A DNA stretch of 64,000 nucleotides from Hahella chejuensis KCTC 2396 (GTDB lineage Bacteria > Pseudomonadota > Gammaproteobacteria > Pseudomonadales > Oleiphilaceae), in the NCBI RefSeq assembly GCF_000012985.1, contig NC_007645.1:7057001-7121000 (forward strand), in the 5' to 3' direction. Shown in pieces: positions 53,038 through 61,869 of the stretch (its first letter is position 1; the number at the start of each line of letters is the position of its first letter). The position numbers and the translations under genes are program-made. The notes beneath the pieces were generated by a model that was not told the DNA's origin, searched no databases, and was given only the letters and a program-made list of their open reading frames with translations.

Positions 53038-53362
53038 ACCCACAGGACCGAACGAGCTGGCGCTGGTGGAAGAAAGCGGTTTTAAGCGCTGGCCGCCGCG
53101 TCTATCGGAGCAACCCATTTTCTACCCGGTCTGCAACGAAGACTACGCCCGACAGATCGCCAGGGACTGGAACGTCAAAGATTCAGGCGTAGGCTATGTG
53201 ACGCGCTTCGCCGTGGATGCGGATTACCTGAGCCGGTTCGATGTCAAGGTCGTCGGCGGTAGGGAACATGCCGAATACTGGATTCCGGCGGAGCAATTGG
53301 AAGAGTTCAACGATCATATTATTGGCGGTATTGAAGTCATCGCTACTTATAGAGAGAAATAG
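53015..53362 (+). CDS. Small conserved-looking protein overlapping NADAR gene; possible ADP-ribosyl fold
   Basis: A 115-residue protein that overlaps the NADAR gene by 23 bases, with AAGG upstream of its ATG. Readable segments are TLFRPTGPNELALVEESGF, SEQPIFYPVCNEDYARQIA and EYWIPAEQLEEFNDHIIGG. The order Arg (LFRP), an aromatic/Tyr strand (IFYPV) and a late Glu (WIPAEQL) could suit an ADP-ribosyltransferase-like fold, but this is guesswork from spacing. A coupled pair with a NADAR protein could be a modifier and its eraser, or two enzymes of one NAD-linked step. Function unknown. Confidence 0.65.
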   Translation: MKTVTLFRPTGPNELALVEESGFKRWPPRLSEQPIFYPVCNEDYARQIARDWNVKDSGVGYVTRFAVDADYLSRFDVKVVGGREHAEYWIPAEQLEEFNDHIIGGIEVIATYREK

Positions 53363-53449
53363 ACAAAAAACTTATCATGCGAATCCACTACGGGTGTTCT
53401 GGTAGGCTCGTCACTTCGTATTAATGCTTGATAAAGGTAGTGAGTTCGC

Positions 53450-56400
53450 ATGTTGGTAAAGGAAAGCCTGATAGCTAAAGAGCTTGGCCACACCTATTTT
53501 GAACGGGGCGTAAAATATTTCAAACAGAAGCGCGTTACTGTGGTGGAATATGGTGAGGATCACGCCTCAGCGACAGTGCGGGGTTCTGGCGACAGTGCTT
53601 ACCAGGTCTTGGTAACACTTGAAAATGGCGCCTATGGCCTGAGAATAGAAGGGGAATGCTCATGCCCTATTGGCTATAACTGTAAACACGTTGCAGCCAC
53701 CCTGCTCGCCGTGAATGAAAGAAGCCCGGTTGCAGCGCAAAAGGATACCAGGTCTGACCATATCCCGTCTCACCACCCAGATGAAACGCTGGACCATCAC
53801 GTCCGGCGTTGGCTTGACCAATTGGTCGACACCACAACAGAGAAGGCGACTCCCGATAGCGCCACTCAAGTTAGCGTGCTCTTTTTGCTGACGCGCAACC
53901 AAATGAACGGTAATGTCTGCGTCAACGTTATCCAGGCGCGCATTCTAAAGTCCGGCGCATACTCCACAAGAACCCAGCGTTACAATATCAGCGCCGCCTT
54001 TAACCAGAGTAAGCCAGCCGCCTTCCTGACCAAAGCTGACCTGGCGATCTTTAAGCGCCTGCTATGGTCGCAATGGGGCTCTGACCTACCGTTAACGGAA
54101 GAAAGCGGAGCAGAAGCCCTTCAGCGCATACTGGCGACTGAACGCGCGTACTGGGAAACTCCACAAGGGCCAAAGTTATTCAAAGGCGCGCCAGCGCAGG
54201 CGGAGTTTGAGTGGCGAGTGGATAGGGAGGGCGGACAAACACTGGAAATGGTCCCATCACATCTGATAATGGTCGCCACTGATCCGATCTACTATATCAA
54301 TACCCACACTGGAGAATGTGGCCAGCTGCATAGTGAGCTGCCGCCGTCCATGCTGATGACGCTTAATCGCGCGCCCAGGTTATCCCCAGTGCAGGCGGGA
54401 CAAGTACGCTCGCTTCTGGAGCAACGACTCCCCGGCGCACGACTTCCCAAACCCAAAGAGATAGCCGTCGAGAAGGACACCAAAGTCAAGCCGCAGGTTC
54501 ATCTCACCCTTGGAGCGGCAAGCCCTTCTCAAGCTGGCTATTTTCCCTATAGAACGAGTCAAGCCGATATTCCCTACGCCAGGCTAGAGTTTTCCTATCG
54601 CGATATCCGCGTATCTTATGACTCCGATATTCAGCAAGTGACAACGGTCAAAGACAATACCCATCTCATCATTCCCCGGGATTTTCTTGTTGAAGAGACA
54701 GCCCTGCGCAAACTAAGAACTCTGGATATGCGCCCGCTCAATACTATCGAAACCTATCCGCTCGTCGATGAGGCGCATCAAATGGACCTGAGCTTTCCAA
54801 GCTTCGGAGAGTGGCACGGGTTCGCCCAGTACGGCATCCCCCTGTTAGAGAAACAAGGATGGCATATTACCATTGAGGAAGATTTTCCCTTCCAGTACAT
54901 CAATACAGATGTGGAAGAACTCTCCTGGTATTCCAGTCTGGATGAAAGCGACAGCGACTGGTTCGATTTCGACCTCGGCGTGGAAGTCGACGGCGAGCGC
55001 ATTAACCTGCTACCCGTTCTGTGCAACCTGATTAAAGACGCGCCGGAGGAGTGGGAGCTTCAGACACTGGCCGATTATCCTGGAGATAGCGATGTTCTGC
55101 TCCAGGTCGCCCCTGGCCGGTGGATCAAGCTGGATGTCGAGAGAGTCAGAAACCTGTTAGGCAGTCTCATTGAGCTGTACGACCATGATCCTCTGGTGAA
55201 CGATAAATTCCGCCTGAAACGGGGACAGGTTGGCCAGCTTCTGGCGCTCAACGAGGCCATGGCTTCAGTCAGCCTGCGCTGGCTGGGCGCTGATAAACTG
55301 ACACGCTTGATTGTTCGACTGAAGCAGCAGGAGCAAATGAGCCATGTCTTCCCCCCCGACTGGTTCAACGCCACCCTCAGAGACTACCAACAAGAGGGAC
55401 TGAACTGGCTTGGCTTCCTTAGAGAAATCGAAATGGGCGGCATCCTGGCTGACGACATGGGGTTGGGGAAAACCATTCAGACCCTCGCCCTGCTCTCGGT
55501 GGAAAAAGCCCAGGGGCGGATGGATCGGCCCTGCCTGATCGTCGCGCCCACCAGCTTAATGAGCAACTGGCGTAAGGAAGCGGAAAAGTTCGCGCCTGGA
55601 CTGAAAGTGCTCGTTCTGCACGGCTCCCAACGCGCCGAGCGCTTTGAACGCATAGCCGACAACGACCTGGTTTTGACGACCTATCCGCTACTGCCGCGCG
55701 ACAGCGAATATCTGCTAAAGCAGGATTACCATTATCTTATTTTGGATGAAGCGCAAACCATCAAGAATCCAAAGGCGCAGGCCACCCAACTGGTACACAG
55801 GCTTGAAGCCCGCCATCGGCTGTGTCTGACTGGAACGCCGATGGAAAATCATCTGGGCGAGCTGTGGTCGTTGTTTAATTTCCTTACGCCGGGCCTGCTC
55901 GGGGACGATAGAAAGTTCAAAACCCTGTTCCGCACCCCTATCGAAAAACAGGGCGACCTTGAACGGCAACGCTTGTTATCTAGACGCATCAAGCCGTTTA
56001 TGTTGCGCCGCACTAAACAAGAGGTCGCAACGGAGCTGCCGGAGAAAACAGAAATACAACGTACTGTCTTGCTGGAAGGAAAGCAGCGGGATCTTTATGA
56101 AAGTATTCGCGTCGCCATGGATAAAAAGATTCGCGACGCTATCGCCAAGAAAGGCGTTAAACGTTCTCATATAGAAATTCTGGACGCATTGCTGAAGCTG
56201 CGCCAAGTATGTTGCGATCCATCGCTGCTGAAACTGGACAGTGCGCGTAAAGTGAAAAGCAGCGCCAAACTGGATACGCTGATGTCCATGTTGCCCAGTC
56301 TGCTTGAGGAAGGCCGCAAAATACTGTTGTTTTCCCAGTTCACTTCTATGCTTGGATTGATTGAAGCGCAATTAGACAAAGCCGGTATCGAGTACGTAAA

Positions 56401-56770
56401 ACTGACAGGCGCGACGAAAGACAGAGATACGCCTGTCAATCGGTTTCAAAACGGAGAGGTCTCTTTGTTTCTGATTAGCCTTAAAGCAGGCGGCGTGGGC
56501 TTAAATCTAACCGCGGCGGACACCGTCATCCATTACGACCCCTGGTGGAATCCCGCCGTTGAAAACCAGGCGACCGACCGCGCCTATCGCATCGGCCAGG
56601 ATAAGCCGGTGTTCGTTTACAAGTTGATCACAGAAGGAACCGTGGAAGAAAAAATCGTCGAATTACAAAAGCAGAAACAAGCGCTGGCGGATAATCTACT
56701 TGCAGACAAAGCTGAAAAGTTCACCTTCGATGAAGAAGAGCTGCGTAAGTTATTCGCCCCGGTTGAATAG
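53450..56770 (+). CDS. SWIM zinc-finger SNF2-family helicase/ATPase
   Basis: A 1,106-residue protein. A SWIM finger near the N-terminus has ligands Cys70, Cys72, Cys78 and His80 (CSCPIGYNCKH). A central region of about 500 residues is poorly conserved. The C-terminal SNF2 motor has motif I DDMGLGKTIQT (about 668), motif II DEAQTIKN (about 765), LTGTPMENHLGELWS, and motif VI NQATDRAYRIGQ (about 1,040). It would move along or remodel double-stranded DNA or protein-DNA complexes. It follows the small NADAR-linked gene by 87 bases. Similar proteins occur in genomic islands and defence loci as well as in ordinary chromosomes. Confidence 0.93.
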   Translation: MLVKESLIAKELGHTYFERGVKYFKQKRVTVVEYGEDHASATVRGSGDSAYQVLVTLENGAYGLRIEGECSCPIGYNCKHVAATLLAVNERSPVAAQKDTRSDHIPSHHPDETLDHHVRRWLDQLVDTTTEKATPDSATQVSVLFLLTRNQMNGNVCVNVIQARILKSGAYSTRTQRYNISAAFNQSKPAAFLTKADLAIFKRLLWSQWGSDLPLTEESGAEALQRILATERAYWETPQGPKLFKGAPAQAEFEWRVDREGGQTLEMVPSHLIMVATDPIYYINTHTGECGQLHSELPPSMLMTLNRAPRLSPVQAGQVRSLLEQRLPGARLPKPKEIAVEKDTKVKPQVHLTLGAASPSQAGYFPYRTSQADIPYARLEFSYRDIRVSYDSDIQQVTTVKDNTHLIIPRDFLVEETALRKLRTLDMRPLNTIETYPLVDEAHQMDLSFPSFGEWHGFAQYGIPLLEKQGWHITIEEDFPFQYINTDVEELSWYSSLDESDSDWFDFDLGVEVDGERINLLPVLCNLIKDAPEEWELQTLADYPGDSDVLLQVAPGRWIKLDVERVRNLLGSLIELYDHDPLVNDKFRLKRGQVGQLLALNEAMASVSLRWLGADKLTRLIVRLKQQEQMSHVFPPDWFNATLRDYQQEGLNWLGFLREIEMGGILADDMGLGKTIQTLALLSVEKAQGRMDRPCLIVAPTSLMSNWRKEAEKFAPGLKVLVLHGSQRAERFERIADNDLVLTTYPLLPRDSEYLLKQDYHYLILDEAQTIKNPKAQATQLVHRLEARHRLCLTGTPMENHLGELWSLFNFLTPGLLGDDRKFKTLFRTPIEKQGDLERQRLLSRRIKPFMLRRTKQEVATELPEKTEIQRTVLLEGKQRDLYESIRVAMDKKIRDAIAKKGVKRSHIEILDALLKLRQVCCDPSLLKLDSARKVKSSAKLDTLMSMLPSLLEEGRKILLFSQFTSMLGLIEAQLDKAGIEYVKLTGATKDRDTPVNRFQNGEVSLFLISLKAGGVGLNLTAADTVIHYDPWWNPAVENQATDRAYRIGQDKPVFVYKLITEGTVEEKIVELQKQKQALADNLLADKAEKFTFDEEELRKLFAPVE

Positions 56771-56781
56771 GGTATAAGTAC

Positions 56782-57717
56782 ATGACTGGACAACCAGATA
56801 GAAACAACCTCGACAAATACCAGGGCTGCCTGCTTGGTCTTGCGGTGGGCGACGCCGTGGGCACGACGTTGGAGTTTCGCCCGCGCGGCTCATTCGAGCC
56901 TATCGACGATATGGTCGGCGGCGGCCCATTCGGGCTGCTGGCGGGACAGTGGACTGACGACACCTCCATGGCGTTATGTCTGGCGGAGTCCCTGCTGACC
57001 AGACAGGGCTTTGACGCGGCGGACCAGATGACCCGCTATTGCAACTGGTGGCAGTGGGGCTATTTCAGCAGCACCGGAAACTGCTTTGATATCGGCAACA
57101 CAGTGCGCGGCGCTCTCCAGCGCTTTCTGGACAGCGGCGAGCCTTACTCCGGCTCACTGGACGCGCATAGCGCCGGCAATGGCTCCATTATGCGTCTGGC
57201 GCCGGTCGCCATGTATTACAGCCCTCGTATCGAGCAGGTCGTGCAATACTGCGGCGAAAGCTCACGCACCACTCACGGCGCCAATGAATGCGTGGACGCC
57301 TGCCGTTTGATGGGCGTTATCCTGCATCAGTTGCTGACTGGCGACGCCAAAGAGGATGTGCTGGAAGATCCCATGTATGTGCCCTACACCGACAAGGTCG
57401 CACAGATCTCCATGGGGGATTACCTGAATAAAAGCGAAAGCGAAGTGCGCGGTACCGGCTACGTGATTGACGCTCTCGAAGCCGCCCTGTGGTGTTTCGC
57501 CCATACGGACAACTTTCAGGACGCAGTGCTGAAAGCGGCGAACCTTGGCGACGACGCCGACACCACCGCCGCCATCGTCGGCCAGATCGCCGGGGCCTAC
57601 TATGGCGTCAACGGCATTCGCCAGGACTGGCTGGATAAACTGCATATACGCGACGACATCGCCGCCATGGCGGAACAGTTACACGCAGCGCAGCCGGTGA
57701 AAGAACCGCAGGCATAA
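56782..57717 (+). CDS. ADP-ribosylglycohydrolase (DraG/ARH-like)
   Basis: A 311-residue enzyme that removes ADP-ribose from modified targets. The dinuclear metal site is visible at both ends: GQWTDDTSMAL (Thr58, Asp59, Asp60) and, near residues 255-262, NLGDDADTTAAI. LGLAVGDAVGTTLEF and SAGNGSIMRLAPVA are further family stretches. It starts 11 bases after the helicase stop codon. With NADAR and Nudix it gives three possible ADP-ribose-handling activities in one locus. No DraT or nitrogenase gene is present. Confidence 0.93.
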   Translation: MTGQPDRNNLDKYQGCLLGLAVGDAVGTTLEFRPRGSFEPIDDMVGGGPFGLLAGQWTDDTSMALCLAESLLTRQGFDAADQMTRYCNWWQWGYFSSTGNCFDIGNTVRGALQRFLDSGEPYSGSLDAHSAGNGSIMRLAPVAMYYSPRIEQVVQYCGESSRTTHGANECVDACRLMGVILHQLLTGDAKEDVLEDPMYVPYTDKVAQISMGDYLNKSESEVRGTGYVIDALEAALWCFAHTDNFQDAVLKAANLGDDADTTAAIVGQIAGAYYGVNGIRQDWLDKLHIRDDIAAMAEQLHAAQPVKEPQA

Positions 57718-57745
57718 CGTCCGACGCCTATACAAGGAGTTTAGA

Positions 57746-58510
57746 ATGCCACATCGTATGCAGGAACGCTGGTTCATGCCCGCGCCCCAGGCAGGCAAAT
57801 CGATCAGACTATTCTGCTTTCCCTACGCCGGCGGCAGCCCCAATGCATTCCGAAGCTGGGTAAAGCGCTTTCCAGACGACATGGATGTGGTCGTGGTGCG
57901 CCTGCCCGGCCGCGAAAACCGCATCAGCGAAGCGCCTTTCAGCGAATGGCCGCCATTAGTGGAGTCGGTGTTACAAGCAATCGTCCCCTACCTGAATCAA
58001 CCTTTCGCCTTCTTCGGGCACAGCTTCGGCGGCCGCGTTATCTTCGAGTTGACCCGACGCCTGCAATCCTATGGCGGACCATTACCGGAACATGTGTTTA
58101 TTTCCGGCTGTCGCTGTCCTCATCTGAGCAGTCACCAGCCGTTCATCCACCAGCTGCCAATGGAAGGGCTGATAGAAAGAATCCGCCAAATGAACGGCGC
58201 CCCGGAGGCGGCGCTACAGGACCAGCAACTGATGGCGTTGATGGAGCCCATGCTGCGTGCGGATTTCAAACTTTCAGAATGCTGGAGCGGCGACAAGTCA
58301 CAGACATTACGGGTTCCCATCACCGCTCTAAGCGGGCAGGACGACCCTATCGACGCGTCCGCGCGCATGCAGGAGTGGGAAGATTACACCAGCGGCGGAT
58401 TTCAATTGCGCACGTTCCCCGGGGACCACTTTTTCATCCGCAGCAGCGAACAGGAAGTCACCGCCTTTATCAGCCAGACGCTTTTGGAAAACGCATTGCT
58501 TCCGGCTTAA
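57746..58510 (+). CDS. Type II thioesterase (alpha/beta hydrolase, GrsT-like)
   Basis: A 254-residue thioesterase. RLFCFPYAGGSPNAFRSW is the diagnostic N-terminus, Ser in FFGHSFGG (about 93) is the nucleophile, Asp in SGQDDPIDA (about 199) and His in FPGDHFFI (about 228) complete the triad. Such enzymes clear wrong acyl groups from carrier proteins of nonribosomal peptide or polyketide synthases. None is encoded in the window, so it is an orphan here, placed 28 bases after the glycohydrolase gene with AAGGAG. It may act on another thioester, or serve a synthase elsewhere. Confidence 0.9.
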   Translation: MPHRMQERWFMPAPQAGKSIRLFCFPYAGGSPNAFRSWVKRFPDDMDVVVVRLPGRENRISEAPFSEWPPLVESVLQAIVPYLNQPFAFFGHSFGGRVIFELTRRLQSYGGPLPEHVFISGCRCPHLSSHQPFIHQLPMEGLIERIRQMNGAPEAALQDQQLMALMEPMLRADFKLSECWSGDKSQTLRVPITALSGQDDPIDASARMQEWEDYTSGGFQLRTFPGDHFFIRSSEQEVTAFISQTLLENALLPA

Positions 58511-58779
58511 GGCTGGGCGCATGCGTCAGTCCCTACTGGAAACTTTGACTCATCGCCGCTAAACTTTTGCGTTTTCCACTTCAGGTCTACCCAGTTCACA
58601 TCGGATACGGTCATGTAATGGCGATCGCACCCTCAATTTCAGCTTCTGCTAAGGCGTCTTAACTGACGACGCTATTGTTTCGCCTCGTCTTCAGCGCATA
58701 GCAAGCTGACTCTTTTGAATCTCCGCAGGACGTTTTCCTGTAGAGGAATCAATACGGATTTTGTTTTTGAGGAGGCGGT
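58511..58779. other. Gap before the RNA-repair pair, no gene seen
   Basis: These 269 bases separate the thioesterase from the RNA ligase gene. No reading frame, repeat or clear terminator was found. The strong GAGGAGG just before 58780 belongs to the ligase gene, and a separate promoter is likely within the gap. Confidence 0.4.
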
Positions 58780-59649
58780 ATGTTTATCCGCAAATATCCC
58801 CGCACGCCCCACCTGCAAGGGTCGCGGCTACAGCCGGGGGACAGCGCATCGGATCAGATTCCCTTTGCGCAACTGACCGGGCGCTATCTGGTCATCGAAG
58901 AAAAACTCGACGGAGCCAACGCCGGCGTCAGTTTCGACGCATCCGGCGCACTGCGCCTGCAAAGTCGGGGGCATGTGCTGACCGGCGGCGGGCGCGAGTC
59001 GCAATTCGCGCAGTTTAAGTCCTGGGCCACGGTGCATCAGGAGCGTTTGTTCGAAATTCTGGGAACCCGTTACACCCTGTACGGGGAATGGATGGCGTCG
59101 AAGCACACGGTATTTTATGACCGCTTGCCGCATCTATTCGCTGAATTCGATATTCTCGACACCGAGACCGGTGAGTTTCTCTCCACCTCCGCGCGTCGAC
59201 GCATGTTAAAGGATTCACCGGTGCTTTCCGTTCCGGTTTTATATGCCGGCCTGGCGCCCAGGCGCTTGGCGGAACTGCAAAAACTGGTGCGCCCGTCGCT
59301 GGCGAAAACCGCACAATGGCGCAACAGCCTGGAGCGGGTCGCCCATCAGGAAGCGCTGGATTTCGATCTGGTCAAACGACAGACCGACAACTCGGATTTG
59401 TCCGAAGGCCTGTATATCAAAATAGAAGAAGAGGGTCGTACGGTCGGCCGCTTGAAGTGGGTGCGCCATGATTTTATTCAGGCCATTCTGGACAGCGGCA
59501 GCCACCATCTTAACCGGCCGATTTTCCCCAACCAGCTGGCGCAGGGCGTGGATATGTACGCCTCTCAGCTTACCTTGAAATGGGAGGATCTCGGCCACGA
59601 TGAGCCGGAGTCACAGGAACCGAGCGCAGCAGAGGAGAAAAGCTCATGA
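58780..59649 (+). CDS. ATP-dependent RNA ligase
   Basis: A 289-residue nucleotidyltransferase-fold ligase that should seal 3'-OH and 5'-phosphate RNA ends. Motif I is EEKLDGANAGVSF, with Lys42 as the AMP-accepting residue. YGEWM (101-105) is motif III, EGLYIKI (209-215) motif IV and GRLKWVR (223-229) motif V. No OB domain follows, so it resembles the compact RNA-ligase group rather than DNA ligases. It starts RKYPRTPHLQGSRLQPGD. It overlaps the HD-kinase gene by four bases (ATGA), so the sealing and end-healing enzymes are made together. Confidence 0.9.
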   Translation: MFIRKYPRTPHLQGSRLQPGDSASDQIPFAQLTGRYLVIEEKLDGANAGVSFDASGALRLQSRGHVLTGGGRESQFAQFKSWATVHQERLFEILGTRYTLYGEWMASKHTVFYDRLPHLFAEFDILDTETGEFLSTSARRRMLKDSPVLSVPVLYAGLAPRRLAELQKLVRPSLAKTAQWRNSLERVAHQEALDFDLVKRQTDNSDLSEGLYIKIEEEGRTVGRLKWVRHDFIQAILDSGSHHLNRPIFPNQLAQGVDMYASQLTLKWEDLGHDEPESQEPSAAEEKSS

Positions 59650-60785
59650 TCGACTATCAGCAACTCCAAAACTGGATGCCCGCCAATAACGACGAGCCGG
59701 ATTGGCGAGCGTTGTGGGAGGGGTTGCCAGATCTGCAGCCCTTGGCGACTACGCCCCAGGACCCCTACTACCATGCGGAAGGAGACGTGTGGACGCACAC
59801 CAAAATGGTGGTGAACGAGCTGTTGGCGGGGGAAACTTATCAACAGGCGGATGCGGAGCAGCGCTTTGTGCTGTTCTACGCCGCCTTGTTGCACGATATC
59901 GCCAAACCGGCCACCACCATCGTGAAACCAGATGGCGGCGTCGGCAGCCCCAGACACTCCCGGCGCGGCGCGGTGGACGCCCGGATTCTGCTATGGCGGG
60001 CCGGCGTTCCTTTTGCTTTGCGGGAGCGCATTTGTCGCATTATCGCCCAGCATCAGGTTCCGTTTTTCATCTTCGACGACCGGGCGCAACGACGTCCCGA
60101 GTTTCTGGCGCATCGCATGTCCTGGGAAGTGAGCCTGCAGGAGCTTTATGCGGTGGCGCTGGCGGATATGAGCGGCAGAACCTATGAGAAAAAAGCGGAT
60201 AGCATTGCAGACATCGCGCTGTTCCGTGAGCTTGCGCTGCAAGAGTCCTGCTGGGAGCAACCCCGCGGCTTTCCCGATGAAGTAGTGCGTCAGCAATACT
60301 TTCGCTCCGAGGGCGCCACAGCGGCGGATTATGGATACCAGCAACCGGAAGGCTCCGAGGTAGTTTTGTTATGCGGGCTACCCGCCTCAGGCAAGAATAC
60401 CTGGGCGAGCCGACATCGACCTGACTGGCCTACCGTTTCCTATGACGACGCGCGTGGGGAGATGGGCCTCAAATATGGTCAGAATGAAGGTAAGGTCGCC
60501 CACCACGCCATCGATATGGCCAAAGAGCATTTGCGACGCAAGCAGCCCTTTGTGTGGAACGCCACGCACCTGTCGCAGGAAATGCGCAGCAACGCCCTGG
60601 ACCTGTTGTACGCCTACCATGCGAAAATCCGCATCGTCTATCTGGAAGCTGCAGAGAAAACCTTGCGCGCCCGCAATCGCAAACGGGATAGCACGGTCAC
60701 CGACAAAGTGATCGACCGCCTGCTATATCGCTGGGAAATTCCATTGCCGAGCGAGGCGCATTGGGTGGAGTACGTGGTGGAGTAG
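59646..60785 (+). CDS. HD phosphohydrolase-polynucleotide kinase fusion (HD-Pnk type)
   Basis: A 379-residue end-healing enzyme. The N-terminal HD domain has His51 and the LLHDIAKP pair His83/Asp84 and would remove 2',3'-cyclic phosphates. The C-terminal kinase has the P-loop GLPASGKNTW (244-253) and SYDDAR, containing the likely general base, and would phosphorylate 5'-OH ends. The P-loop has Asn where Ser or Thr usually binds magnesium; other HD-Pnk-like proteins are thought to tolerate changes there. With the coupled ligase it forms a full break-repair route for ends left by ribotoxins or nucleases. Confidence 0.87.
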   Translation: MIDYQQLQNWMPANNDEPDWRALWEGLPDLQPLATTPQDPYYHAEGDVWTHTKMVVNELLAGETYQQADAEQRFVLFYAALLHDIAKPATTIVKPDGGVGSPRHSRRGAVDARILLWRAGVPFALRERICRIIAQHQVPFFIFDDRAQRRPEFLAHRMSWEVSLQELYAVALADMSGRTYEKKADSIADIALFRELALQESCWEQPRGFPDEVVRQQYFRSEGATAADYGYQQPEGSEVVLLCGLPASGKNTWASRHRPDWPTVSYDDARGEMGLKYGQNEGKVAHHAIDMAKEHLRRKQPFVWNATHLSQEMRSNALDLLYAYHAKIRIVYLEAAEKTLRARNRKRDSTVTDKVIDRLLYRWEIPLPSEAHWVEYVVE

Positions 60786-60786
60786 G

Positions 60787-60996
60787 TTATGCCCTCTTCT
60801 TACTGTTATCATCACTACTGTGAACCAAGCGAGGCTTCCTCTCCTCGGGACGATACTCCTCGATTTCGTCAGGAAACGCTTCAGCATCACTGGAATTTAA
60901 AGACTTTTCTCCGCCGAATATAACACCGCGTTCATCGAAATCAGCAGGACCGTGCTTGAACATATCGTCAACAACGGACTGGGTTTCTTTGCGCAC
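60787..60996 (-). CDS. Small hypothetical protein, possibly a 5'-truncated remnant
   Basis: A 69-residue frame from GTG, ending in KKRA. The frame stays open upstream to a stop near 61079 with no ATG, and those codons (SERGRPKPGTKELEEWVRKE) look protein-like, so the present gene may be the tail of a longer ancestor. The stretch VVDDMFKHGP, then VIFGG and SSDAE, resembles the small protein at 61870-62046 (VDEIFSHPP, MPFGS, KSDAE). It is charged, has no membrane segment, and its function is unknown. Confidence 0.45.
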   Translation of the reverse strand: MRKETQSVVDDMFKHGPADFDERGVIFGGEKSLNSSDAEAFPDEIEEYRPEERKPRLVHSSDDNSKKRA

Positions 60997-61178
60997 CCAT
61001 TCCTCAAGCTCTTTCGTTCCCGGTTTCGGACGGCCTCTTTCAGAGGGTTCACCCCCCGTATCTCTAGGCCCATTGGATTAGACGATTTTCACGGTATTGC
61101 TTCCTTACCACTTTGATTAGAACCTTTGCCTTTATTGGAAGACATCTGACCACAGCATTACCGAAGCAGGATCGGAAA

Positions 61179-61495
61179 ATGAGTTATAAGGATTTATTCG
61201 TAAAATACCTTTTTTACACAACCGCAAGTCCCGATGATTTCTGGCTTGAGATGATGCCATCTCACATCTATAGGGCAAGCAAAAGCGGCAGCCAACCAAA
61301 ATTTCTGACAAGAGATAGGTTAAGGACTGCCGACTTCAAAATGGCCTTTGACCCACTCGTAGACAACGCACTTCTGATTCCTTCCCCCAACAAAGGGCTA
61401 TCATTCGCCGACTCGATAGTGAATCCGAGTTTATTGCGAAGATAAATTCTCTTGTGCAGCAGAAACGATATATTTGCACCAAGGTAAAAATTTAG
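61179..61495 (+). pseudogene. Toxin-like gene with an apparent frameshift
   Basis: Reading from ATG at 61179 (AGGA upstream) gives MSYKDLFVKYLFYTTASPDD, then PKFLTRDRLRTADFKMAFDP and SPNKGLSFADSIV, and stops at about 61445. In another frame the next stretch continues plausibly as SEFIAKINSLVQQKRYICTK and stops at 61495, nine bases before the next gene. A single-base change near 61405-61430 would join them. The first half, especially FLTRD and KGLSFADSI, resembles small single-domain toxins of the Tse2/ADP-ribosyltransferase-like type; that link is weak. The acidic neighbour would be the immunity protein. Confidence 0.5.
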
Positions 61496-61504
61496 GGTCA
61501 AAAT

Positions 61505-61828
61505 ATGGATTCAAAATTAATTGAGTTTCCGCGAGATCTTTTTAAAGAAGTTCGCAGGATAGCCGCCAGAGAAAGCTTTCCTTTAGCACTGGCTATTTTA
61601 GATCGTTACGATAACGACACCCAATCGATAGCAGTTAATCAAGAGGAAGCTCAACACTTGGTTGACGTTGTAGGTTATGAAGCAACCAGAGTCAGCCTTA
61701 AATGTCCTTATACCGATGAGCATCCCGACTATGATGACGAATTAGCAGAAGAGTGGGACGAAGTTTGTCAAAGCATCCACCCGCATACCGTCAACTGCTT
61801 CAAGCAGCACTTTGAGATAGACGAATAG
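61505..61828 (+). CDS. Small acidic protein, possible immunity partner
   Basis: A 107-residue acidic protein (HPDYDDELAEEWDEVCQSI near the end) without export signal or membrane segment. It begins MDSKLIEFPRDLFKEVRRIA. Its start is nine bases after the end of the restored toxin-like frame, and small acidic products in this position are typical immunity proteins. No family was recognised. Confidence 0.6.
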   Translation: MDSKLIEFPRDLFKEVRRIAARESFPLALAILDRYDNDTQSIAVNQEEAQHLVDVVGYEATRVSLKCPYTDEHPDYDDELAEEWDEVCQSIHPHTVNCFKQHFEIDE

Positions 61829-61869
61829 GTTGCTTCTAATGACAACAGGGAAAGTACAAGGACCTGACA

